Assembly: GCA_031763025.1 (NCBI GenBank)
Contig: JASSKH010000003.1
Span: forward strand, 3,322,501-3,386,500
Direction of reading: 5' to 3'
Source: Macrocystis pyrifera
Taxonomy: Eukaryota > Sar > Phaeophyceae > Laminariales > Laminariaceae
DNA: 64,000 nt
Below are positions 46,501 to 57,509 of this stretch, one piece after another. How positions within the stretch are numbered: position 1 is the first letter of the stretch; every line of letters starts with the position of its first letter. Position numbers and translations under genes: made by a program. Below the pieces are notes generated by a model that was given only the letters and a program-made list of their open reading frames with translations, did not search any database and had not been told where the DNA came from.

Positions 46501-49500
46501 TTTTAACCATCGACTGAACTCACTCACCGCTTGACCTATTTACTGTAGTTCTTCTACCATAAATGCCAACCAAAGCAACAGCATGTTTATCGTGCATAGC
46601 GATTGTTTATTTCCAGCGAAGGAGCCCTGCGTAGGCTGCGCGTAGTGACTTGAAAAAAACTACAAACCAAACGCCGCCGACAAGATACAAAGCTTGTTAT
46701 TGCTTTGCCTGTTGTGTGCTGTGACTGAAGCTCAACTTGGTACAGAGGAGCCCTTGGCGATGCTCAGGGTCACCAACTTAGGGCCGTTATTGTTGAAGAA
46801 CGTTTCGTCCTAATTTTCGTAATGTTCATCAATTGTTTCCTCTTGTATGCTTTTGTGTTTTCCGATTGGCTTGATTTTCGTTCCTAAAGCACCAAACCTA
46901 AACGCTCCTGATTTTTTCGCCTTCTGTTAAATTTCCTGATCGAGGAAACGTTCCCTCGTATTCCTCTTGTTTTTTGTTTTTGTTTTTTTAAAAAGAGGAA
47001 AGCCGGGAAAGTAGTGTTGGGCCCTTGACAATGTAGAGGGTCACCACTCAGCAACGTTTCACAACCGTTGCGCAATTGTATTATGTACGAGTTCTACGTA
47101 GCAGAGACCAACGCAAGCATTATATTTTATCTCCTTCGGGATTCACCGTCTCCCGTTGTCAGGTTCTTGCAGATGCCTTCATGGTGCTGCTTGTGCAGCA
47201 GAAGGGTCTCCCGGAGGGCATCCACAACGATCTGAGCCGCGTGCCCCCGTTCATCTGCACGGCGCTCGTCCACGTCCTGCGCGCGTCGATCCTGCTGTCC
47301 ATCCACGAAGTAAGGAAAGGGCGGTCGATAAAATTAGCGCGCCCTAAAAAGTAAGCTCCAACTAGGGGAACAAATCAGCAAAAGGGACTATCGACTCAAA
47401 ATTCTAGCATTATCGACTGTGTATACATATGGGTCGGAGTCGAACGGTACCGTTCCGGCTCTATGAAACGGCAAGTTCCCATTCTCCCTTGGGAACGATT
47501 GGCCCCGATAAATCGTGCCTAATTAGAACAGATCAGCGAAAGCGAACGTTGGTTCTTTTATCAATATCAATACAACCATGGGGTGCTCCTGTATGAATTT
47601 TCGTACTTGCTCCTGTATGAATATTCGTACTTGACGAGGTATGGACGTTACAGCAGCGTGTCCCCGCGACCGGTCCCACTATTTTCCAACGAACGCGGCA
47701 ACGTTGTGAAACTTGATAGCGGTGCTTTACCAGATTTTCCTCTTCGCCCCCCCCAGCCTGCAAGACCCTCCGACCTAGGCGAACGTATCGCACCATGCCG
47801 TACCGTACCGCACTGATTGTCTTGGGAAATGGTTGTGTTATGAAATGGCTATATTGTCAATTGGTTGTCATGCGAGGGGACCATATTTACAAATGGTTGT
47901 CATACGAATGGCTTCGTACGATATCTGATATCTTGTGTGAAGTGATTGTCTTGTGAAATGGTTACCATGTGAAATGGTTGATTTGTTTACAATGGTTGTC
48001 TCATGAAAATGTTGTTCGTGCATGAAAATATTTGTTATGTGAAATTGTTGTCTTCGACAAAAAATATCGTTGTCTCGTAGAACGATTATTTTATGAAAAA
48101 ATCAATTGTGAAACGGTTGTCTTGCTACTACCGTAGATCGAGCTGAGACGAACCACACTTGAATGCGCGCCTCTCCCCCCCCCAACCCTTTCGAAAACGG
48201 CCATTTTTTTCGAATACCCTCCTCCAAGGTTTCCGACCGAGGACGGGCCGACACCACTGCACCCCCTCTGCTAGATAACTTGGAGATGGACCTCCTTGAC
48301 GCCATACCCCCCGTCGTCACCGGCGTCGAAGACGCCGTCGATATATGGGGAACCTCCCGAACATCGTTAGGACGAGACAACACAAACGAGCGCTGCCATA
48401 GTAGCAGCAGGGTCGTCGGGGTGGCAGGCGCAGGCGCGCTGTCCGAACGGCTTGTTGGAAGTGGCAAAGGCGAACGCGATGGCGAAGGCTGCGACTCCGA
48501 GCTGAGCATAGATCTCGGTTCTGTGTCTGCGCCTGCGGAGGAACCTCGATCGTCGGGACGAAGCGATCTCGATGATTTGTCGGCGAAAAAAAAAACTACC
48601 GTTCACAAGAAGAGGGCGCGTTAGCATGGGCTGCCGAAGCGGGTGTTCCGGCCACCGAGGCGTCGCCCGAGGCGGGGGGGGCAGAAACACCGGAGAGAGC
48701 ACGGGCAGTGGGGGGGGGCGGGGGCTCAGTGGATGACGGTCTCGAGACGCACACACCTCTGCCCAGCGTGAGGCTGAATCGTTTGTGTCGGAGAGCCGTC
48801 GTTCTGCTCACACGCAGCCCCGCTTGTCCGGACTTGGTCGAGTTCCAGACCGAGCCCGCAAACCGTCGGACCTACGACCAAATGGCACCCCTCCTCGCAC
48901 GGGCGCACATGAGCTTCAGCGACCTTCACCCGGAATCGGTGGGTGATACTTCAAGCCGTAGCGATGCGAGAGTTCACCAAAAATAAGATGCTGCGATTGA
49001 TAAAGGACGCATGATACCCAATCGTTCCATGTCTGGGATACGACATCCAATTTTTTTTCCTTGTGAAGTAGTCTTGAAGGTGTTCAAACCTTGGTATCGG
49101 GAGCCAATGTAGGGGAATACGAACTTCAAGCCAGAGGCAACACAGCGGCAAACAAGTCAACATGTTCAAGCATTGAAATCCCTCGCGAGACCCCCCCCCC
49201 CCCCGTCTCGCTCCGCTCTGACAGGCCAATAGTGCAATTTCCCAGGCCGTTTCTAATTGCGTTCGAACTATCTCCGCTACTACTTACAGCCCAAATGCTA
49301 CCGGCCCAAAGTTCCGGATACCTTCCAAACCGTGCCCTTCTCGCAACCATTTTTTTGTCGACACTCGGGCATCGTGCCAGTCTTTGGGTGGAAGCGTTAG
49401 TGGCGGCAACGGAGCAAGTACGTTATGCGAAAAGTACCCTGACCACGCCGGGGGCCCCATGTCCAAGCGCCAATCGTCACCGGCAACATCAAGCGAATGT

Positions 49501-52500
49501 AGCGGCGACGACGGTTTCGACTATCGGTGCGGCAGGGGGGGGGGCGACGACGCTAAAACCGGCCGGGGAGGGCCTGCGAAGGAGATCGGGTCGCCGGAAC
49601 CTAGCAGTTGGTGCACGACCGCGCGATCACCGAAGGCCGGGGAAAGGGTGCAGGTATTTGGTGATATGATGTACTGTAGTGTGGTGTGGGGACATAAATA
49701 TACCGTTGAAATCGCGTCATGGGGCGAGCAGCAACTCCCTTGAGCATGCCGCTTGAACTGTCTTAGGTAGAGCGGACAACCGTTCGTACGGGCTCACTTC
49801 TTCACTCGATTTTTGCGGACTATTTGTGAACGTATACGAGTATCATACAGCAGTGCGCAGTGTGAAATTCCAAAGCATAAGCTAACAGCAGTACGAGTAT
49901 GGAGTTGCATGATAGTTGTTATTTGCACAGTCGAATCGTAAAAGTCAGACGGCGGAGACACCCCATGGACTACGACAAGCAAAGCGCTTGACTCGCAAAT
50001 TCCTGCCCCAGCAACACACTTCGGCGTGCCGACACTGGCTCTGCATGTCTCTTATGTGATGTACAGTCTCTGCGAAAACAAACTCACGTCGAACCCGGAA
50101 AACACACACACAAGCACGCGGTGTGTCTTCTCTTGCCCCACAAACGCAAGACCCCCACCCTCCCACCCGATCAGGTTCTGCATGCCACATGGTCGGTAAT
50201 CCTTCACACGGACGCGGAATATTTGTGCGTCACGGTGGCGCCTTTCCAAGGCGTGCAGACCTCGCCATACAACGGAGACACCCGAATGGACTCCCGCGAC
50301 CTCTTCTACGACCCCCGAGGATGGTGGAAACATGCACACGCTGTGAAGATGAACTCGACGGTAGGACCGAGTCCGGGTCGGCTACACCGCCTTTCCCGCG
50401 GACTGTCGGCGAGCGGCCTTCCCTGGGGAGCAGGGAGTCTGAACGAAGCCCTTGGCAACGGGAGGGGTGAGGCGCCCGGCCTGGGGGAGGGTGGACTAGG
50501 CGACGAGAGAGGAAATTCGCCTACCAACCCTCCGAGTAAATCCGTAGGCGGGGCACGGAGAAACAGAGCGGGGATTGGGGGAGGGATACAGCGGGTTTGT
50601 GCAGAAGAAAGTGCAAGCGCGTGGTGTTGGTGACTGTTTACGTCGGGTTTCCGGAGCGGGAGGGAAAAGCCGAGGAGGTCGAACGTTGTTACCCCGGTTT
50701 AAAGAGCTTGGACCCTCCTACGAATCGGCACTGCCGTGTTCTTTACGTAGACCCTGCTGCATACCGTGAGGATATAATCATGGTCGCGTTTCGCTCAACG
50801 CACGTGTTTCCTTCGCTGGTCCGCTATTTTGAATCGTCCACGTATGCGATCACAACCGACACCATCTATGCGCTAACTTCGCCAATACGCTGCACGTGTG
50901 CTTCATACCCACAACCCTTCATCCGAACATCATATAAATACATATGCGCCATAGATCTAAGTGACAGGGCTGCCGATCTAATCCCGCGTTCCTATCTCCA
51001 CGCTTACGCCTCCTCATCTTGTCTCGCTCTCCCCCCCCCTCATCCATCGTTTCCCGGGGTAGGTCCCTCGTACGAGCCCGAGACGCAACTCTTGGGTGCA
51101 TCGAGGGGCTCGGACGACAACACTCTCACTTCCACCTCTAAACCCTGCAGAGCTGCCGCTTTGGGCGGCTCGGGCGCCACCCTCAACCCCTCCGCGGCCA
51201 GCTCAGGCTCAGCTTCCCGCTGCTGTCCCCAAGGTGTTATCGGCGTCTTCAGCGCAGAGGGGTCCTGGGACCCTTCCTTCGTGGTGGCCCCCCGGAGACT
51301 GGTGGCGTTGCAGAACAAGGCGGCCGCTCGGCAGAGGGGGGTGCGGAAGGCCAGGCAGATGGCCTGGCGCCGCATCGATGGACCCGAGGCAAGTGATGAC
51401 ATAGACAACGGGACAAAGGAGGGGAAGGGGGGCGAGGTGGCCCTCGTTTAGCCTGCAAACTAACATTTTAATAAAACAATTCAAGGTCGGGCTTGGCGCG
51501 AATGGTTACAATGGGGAAGGGTTTGATGGAGGGGGTCGAGAAAAGCTGCTAACTGGTGCAGCGGCCGGGTTTTACAATACTAAAACGTGTAGTAGAAGTC
51601 GGAATAACATAAAACAATGGGCTTTGCGATTCAGTGAGGACCTCGAGAGTGAAGTCGCTTACCGGCACAGCCCTCAAGGGGGCGACACTACGTAGCTTCT
51701 TTACTTTCGTGTACGGTGGCAAATACGCCGGAGTGGAGTACGCCGGAGTGAAAACACAGCAGTGCCTAACGCTAGACGGGCGCTCAACGCGTACATGGTA
51801 AGAGTTTGCCGCCAAATTTCGCCCCTTGGAATGATGGTGGTTCAAAGTTTCTAGAGCTACCCGACAGAGAGCGCACCCTCGGCTTTTATCTTGAATGTGG
51901 ACAGGGCATGTGATACTTAGTAGAGTGGCCGAAATTATGGGTTTCGCTCTGACGGAACCCCGAAGGAATTGATTGGGTCGTGGCAACGAGGCCCAGGGAT
52001 GGCTCTGCGATGGTAGCCTAGCCATCAATTCGTGGCAAAGAACCGCTGCTGAATATCACCACAGAAACACATACCCAACACTCAACGCCATCTTCGCATG
52101 CTTACTTTACCGTGGGCTTGTTCGGCGACTGCGTAATCTGGAGAAAATTCGCAACAGCTGCATACCGTCGCCCCCTCTTATATTACCGAGCAAGCACCCT
52201 CCCCCCCTCCTTCCCTCCCTCCACCGCTTCTTTGCTTGCGCCGCTCCTATTTGTGTGACAGGCGTCCGTGGCGCCCCGGCCAATCATGCCTCGCTGCTTC
52301 TCGTTCACGACGAGGACTAACGACGGTGGAACGTGCGCTCCGGTGCGCTCATTAACTTCGATCCCGGGGTTGGGCAGATCGAAGCCTGGGTGTGACGCAC
52401 GCTCACCCCCTCGGCGGCCGACAGCAGTTGCGCCCTACCACGGGGGAAGGAGTAACACACGGCCCGGCAGCGCGTCGAGGAGCGCGTCGCCACAGCCATC

Positions 52501-54918
52501 GTTGTCGCGAGCCGAGGGGTTTTCGGCGACGGGAGAGAAAAAATCTGCCGTCGATGCTTGGTTGGAGCTGCAGCGGGAGATGGGATCGTTGAAGGTGGAC
52601 AATCAGCTGCGCTCTCGTGGAAGCAGCCGGAACAGCGGAACGACCAACATTCTCTCGCGAGGGACGCAAGGGTCGACCGCGTCACTGGCGGCCAAACCGG
52701 TTGGGAATAGTTCTGACGACGGCGACGACGACGATTGTGCCGACAAGGCGTCGGGCGTCGTAGCGAAGCGTTCACCGCGGGAGGCTGACCTCCCGACGTC
52801 GGTTCGGCGGGATGATGCGCACGGTGAGTTGCTGCTGCTTCCTTACTCGAGGCGGAGGGTTGGGGTCGCTCCTCTGACCTCACCGTGGCAACTATTCCCT
52901 TCAGTGAAGGTTACATAAATGCGTATTGGAGTTTGTTCTCTGAACACAATCCTTTGGGCGGTAGGGTACATCCTCGTAACACCCGCGGCAATTGAAACAA
53001 GGGGGGGGAACTAATGGAGTTCAACAACTTAAGAGTTGGAGTCCCAACTTCAATCGTTTACCTTGAACAACAATAACCAGATCGACCGATGAGTCTCGAC
53101 ACGATCTCGACAAACCCCGTCGAAAAATGATCGCTGCAACCATTCGCTCGATTTTCCTGGAGCGAATTAGCCGTTGACGCGCTCGTTCTTGCGCCTATCT
53201 TTTCCTCACCTCCAGGGGACACATCCACGGCGGTTTTTGAGCTGACGCAGGTGAGCGGCGGGAGACATCTCGCCGGAGGCGGCGATTCTGCCCCCACCCC
53301 CGCCACCACCGCTGCTGCTACCGCCTTTGTGTCTCGTTCCGGTGCAACAGCGACCGCAGAGGATATTGTGCAGGTGGGCGGAGAGCCTTCCGCTGAATCA
53401 GAGGGGAGCGGCGGTGGGCACCAGTCCCCCGCCGATGACGAACGATTGCACCGAAGAGGAAAACGACGCAAATCTGGGCAGGTCGACGGCGAATTCGGCA
53501 ATAGCATCAGCAGCAGCAGGGGTGACAGTATCACGCCGGCCAGGTGGAAGCCATGTGCGTACCGTTCGTTGGAGTGGTTCAACGTTCCCAGCCGGAAATT
53601 GTTTCTCGTTGACCCGAGCTCTGTCATGAGGTTGCCGCGACCGAGGACGGCGACGGCCGAGATCACTGCGGCGGCGGCAGGTCGAGTCGCAGATTCGCCA
53701 TCTGAGTTTAGCACGAGACCCAAAGGCCAGAAGCTAAAGGGAGACGGCGGCGGCGGTGATATTGATGGTGGGGGCGGCAGTGCTGGCAGCGGAGATAGTT
53801 GCCTGGGTGGGGATCACGGGCACCGCGGGAGAGGTATGCCCCTGGGGAAGGGGGTCGGGCAGTCGACAACGCGAGCAGGAGGGCGGAAGGCCGGTCGAGG
53901 CGCTGACGGTGTAAAGACGTCGGCAACCACGACGTTTCCGCCCTCAGCGGTGTTGGTTCGTCTGCCGCTTCATTCGGCAATCGAGGCACCGGTAGGGGTT
54001 GAATCAACAAGTCGAGGGGGTTTCGAGTCGTCCATCCCCGACGATCAGCCGGGCCAGACCTACGCTCTCCGTGTCTCACCGCAGCAGGTTCCCGCTGGAC
54101 TGGCCGTGACTCCGCCAAAGCTCAAGCCAATCGTCGCCACCGAAACGATACAGGAACGATCGGATATCGAGACAGTAGTATCGGGAGGTAAGTCCAGGGA
54201 GATCTGCCGCGTTTCGCCCTCCCTTTTGGTGGGTGGTGGTGTCATCCGTTCGGCGACACTCGAGCGCGGTCCTCGAGCTTTGTCTCCCAACGAAAGACGG
54301 AAGGGCTGCGGCGGGCCAATGGACCGTCGACCCTTACCGGAACGCCCCCGCTTGGTCGTGACCCAACAGCGGCCCACCCTCAACTGCAGAGCCCCGTACG
54401 TGACAGGGGTGTCGCTGCCGCCACCCACTTCTCCGATAAAAAATAATTTTCCGGGCATCACACCAAGTTGCGTTCGTAGGTTCATTCCCCCGCCTGAAGC
54501 AAGGATAAGTCTGAACGCACCGGTGTCTGTTCCCGATCGGGAGGAGGGTGACGACAAAGGGTCAAGTCGAGCCCCCCTATCTGCCTGCACGGTGCGAAGC
54601 CACGGCGCTAAGCTCGAAAGCGTGGGCCCATACACACCACTCGAGGACCGTTCCAAGCGAGGCAAGGCGACGGCGATGTCAAGGTGTCGCGAGACCGGCG
54701 CTAGAATGTGTGGTGGAGACGCGCGGTCGATCACGTCTCTCAGTTCGGACAACGATAACTCTTTCGCGGCATCGCTGTATGCGCCACCCCCGCCTCGATC
54801 CCAGGACGATATGCCTTGCACGGTTGCGAAATCTTTTTCGACCGACTTGGACGAGTGCGTTTCGATCAGTAGTGTTAACAGCTTGTGCGAGTGGAATAGA
54901 ACGACCGCTCGAAAGTGA
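43591..54918 (+). CDS. Leucine-rich-repeat protein with long tail, 10 exons
   Basis: Exons: 43591-43824, 44820-45311, 46146-46404, 47163-47309, 48229-48938, 49381-49653, 50175-50466, 51063-51388, 52262-52823 and 53216-54918 (stop), for about 1,660 residues. Exons 1 and 2 encode LRRs, with motifs such as LTSLDVSWNSLKQL and YLNLCSNNI. Exons 3 and 4 encode a conserved-looking helical segment (LELKLDVAVLLTVRAAF; then LPEGIHNDLSRVPPFI). Exons 6 and 7 contain a PKAGERVQ...DLFYDPRGWWKH stretch that could be a small beta-barrel. Exons 8-10 are Ser/Gly/Pro-rich and probably disordered. Intron 8 has a GC donor (gag|gcaagt at 51389). The frame changes inside exon 2 at a G20 run and inside exon 5 at an A10 run, so either the assembly is off there or the allele is broken. 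The exact function is unknown; a protein-scaffold role is inferred from the LRRs. Confidence 0.7.
45166..45185 (+). repeat. G20 run inside a coding exon
   Basis: This lies in exon 2 of the LRR gene, encoding a poly-Gly tract. Upstream codons (LRR) and downstream codons (ending KLPC before the splice site, which fits the phase of exon 3) are in different frames, so the run length as given does not suit one continuous protein. Confidence 0.8.
47815..48122. repeat. Intronic short tandem repeat, tgtgaaatggttgtc type
   Basis: About a dozen diverged copies of a 15-22 bp motif (tgtgaaatggtt, ggttgtcttgtgaa, atgaaaatgttg) fill the second half of intron 4 of the LRR gene. The array ends about 100 bp before the acceptor of exon 5. 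Confidence 0.65.
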
Positions 54919-55002
54919 TCGAGGACCACCCCCTATTGTCGGCATATCCATCTAATACGATAGAGGAGAATTGCGGGGTTTGATTAGGAAAGAGGGAGGT
55001 CA

Positions 55003-55085
55003 TGTCAGCCCAGTTGAAGGGTCATTTTTGAAGTATGCTGATGCCATGTCAGCCCAATTGATGGGCCTTTCTTAAGTATACTGGT
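55003..55085. repeat. Short direct repeat, unit about 46 bp
   Basis: Two near copies start catgtcagcccagttga and catgtcagcccaattga and run to aagtatgctg / aagtatactg, just after the LRR gene end. They may lie in its 3' untranslated region. Confidence 0.6.
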
Positions 55086-55094
55086 TTTGGAGTG

Positions 55095-55920
55095 CACTAG
55101 GATGAAGCCAACAAGTTACATTACGGAACCGAAACCGAAACGCCCGTAAGTATACGCAATGTTCCTCGAGTCGCTGGCACCTTCCCGAGTGGTTCGACTC
55201 CATACGTTCGCATCATCTTTCATGTGGATTTCTTCTGGTGTTCCGAGAGTTCCTTTTTTCGTGCCCTTTCTACCATATTCCTCGTCCAACCCTGAAAACG
55301 TCGTCACAGGTTCTACGCCCATACAACGTCGGACTTGCGCCTTTTTTTCTATCTGATGAGCTACTGTCGATCTTTGTTCACGATTAAGAGTATTTCGTTT
55401 GCCGCCCGACAATGTCCAGGGTATAAGTCGATCCGATGAATCGAATACTCTTATGATGGCACCGTATCTCGTTGAAGGAGTGCGTGCGAAGTGTACGAAG
55501 TACCAGGTGTAGCCGTAACGCCAATACTTAACCTACCAGTGCATTCTATCCGCATACTGCTGCCACTCTCTTTTCCACGAAACTATCAATAGCACTGGTC
55601 TTCGGCGTGACAATCAACATAAAGAGGAAGGGTTTTCAGTCGTTCGTGTTGAATCTGCTCGGAGCCGACGACCGACGTCCGAGGTGAACTCGTGTTCACT
55701 CCTCCTCCGATAGAATCCAACACGAGAGTCGTTCTAACCTTCACCGTGAGTGTTGTTTACCCTTGCCTAACTGCGTAAGACCTGTCACACCCCAGAGTAT
55801 CGATCAGCTCGCCCAGAAGGAAAGGAATCGCGCTAAACAAGCAGGGAACACAGCAGGTATCTCCCTGGGAATTGCTACTGTAGGCGACGGCACATGATAA
55901 GTAAGCTGCCCCCGACACCC
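55095..55920. other. Intergenic with imperfect hairpin
   Basis: At 55628-55745 an imperfect inverted repeat pairs gtcgttcgtgttgaatctg with its near complement, around an inner hairpin ggtgaac-tcg-tgttcact. It may be a small foldback element. No gene was recognised. Confidence 0.4.
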
Positions 55921-55929
55921 TTCGATGCT

Positions 55930-57260
55930 AGGAGTCATCCGAGAATGGTCTTGACGAAAGCTCAGAGGAATACGACACCGAGTCCAGGGCCAGCTTTGCT
56001 GAACGCCGAGCTACATATTTCAACAGTATCATATCATAGGTGATGACCTGGTTAGACAGAAGAATGCCGGCTGCAGTAGCACTGTCGTTAAGGTGGCCGT
56101 TACGTTAGAGCGCTCGGCCGTAGCAAGCGAGAAATATCCGATATCTACCACCGCTGTTGATAGGAAGTCGAGAGATTGTTCCAAATCCAAGATACTGACG
56201 CGGCAGAACGACTACGTCGAAAATTTGAGCCTCTCAATAACAACACTACGCCCAGGGCCAGCCGTGCTCAACGCCGAGCAACATACAGCGGTACATATGT
56301 GATCACTCAGTCAGAACGGGGGTGCCCCTCGCAGCAGCATTGGCATTATGGTGGCCGTTGCGTTAGAGCACACGGCGGTTACACGCGAAACTCGAGAAAA
56401 AAGAGTCAGTATCCATCACTGTTGAGAAGCCGAGAGATTGGTCCAAGATGCAGATCCGGCAGAATGATCGTGACGAATGTTTTAGAGGAAGGTGACACCG
56501 AACACAGGGACAGCTTAGCTGAACGCAGCTTAGCTGAACGCCAAGCAACATACTACAGGTCATGAGTCTGTCAGATAGAAGGCTGCTGGCGGTAGCGGCG
56601 TTATTTTCATGGTGGCCATGGAGTTGGAGCGCTCGGCCGTGCTAAACTGACCGAGAGAAGATATCTATAATAATATCCACCACTCACTCCTGTTGATGGG
56701 AGGCCGAGAGGTTGCTCCAAGCTCCAAGATGTAGACCTGACAAACTGGTTGTGACGGAATATTATAGGATGGCAACACAGAGCTCAGGGCCAGCTTAGTT
56801 GAGCACTCTACTGTACATACAGAAGTATCGCATACGGTGATCCAGGCAGGTAGAAGGTACTCGCGGCAGCAGCATTGTTAGCATGATGGCCTTGGAGTTA
56901 TAGAGCACTCGGCCGTTGTAAGCTGCGAACGAGAAAACATCCCTGATCTAATGAAATACCGGTATCCGATATTCACTACTACTGTTGATGAGAAATTGAG
57001 AGATATTTCTCCGAGGTCCGACCTGGCGGAAAGATCGTGGCTAAAGCTTACAGGATGACGACACCGAGCCTAGGACCAGCCTTGCTGAACGCCGACTACT
57101 CTACAGCAGGACCAGAGGCGATGACCCAGTCAGATAGCAGGTGCTCGATGCAGCAGCACCGTTATTACGGTGGCCATTAAGTTAGAGCACTCAATCGTTA
57201 CACGCTAAACACGAGAAAATATCAGGTATCTAGGCGAGAAAATATCTAAATTTCCTCGAC
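55930..57260. repeat. Satellite, about five units of 260-280 bp
   Basis: The landmark ggtggccgttacgttagagc recurs at about 56091, 56351, 56611, 56889 and 57170. In every unit the same blocks follow: ctcggccgt...gagaaaatatc, tccac...ctgttgat, gccgagagattg.tcca, ggcagaa.gatcgtgac, gacaccgag...cagggccagctt.gctgaacgcc. Units differ by roughly 20-30 percent by eye. It looks like old tandem satellite DNA with no coding content. Confidence 0.85.
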
Positions 57261-57509
57261 TGAGTACGTATGGACTGGAATCGCCACTCGCTTTAAAAAA
57301 CATCCTGTTGATCTTAACATTCGTCCGCGGTGTCACCGAACTACTACTGTATATCCATCACGAGGAATGTAAAACACGCGCGATCGACGTATCACCATGC
57401 AGCTTACAAAGCTGAATCAACCATGTGTATCGACTTAACAGCCGATACAATGGGAGCATGTTAGATTAAAAAAACGTCTACCGTACGTACGTGTCCACGA
57501 AACGTGTCA

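Noticed and set aside
50597-51062. Left half of a 285-codon frame as coding sequence of the LRR gene
   Set aside because: Splice sites at 50466 and 51062 join in phase and skip it; its composition before 51063 is intron-like. Only 51063-51388 is kept as an exon.
53708-54951. Minus-strand frames of up to 289 codons
   Set aside because: They are antisense to the last exon of the LRR gene and have no independent splice support.
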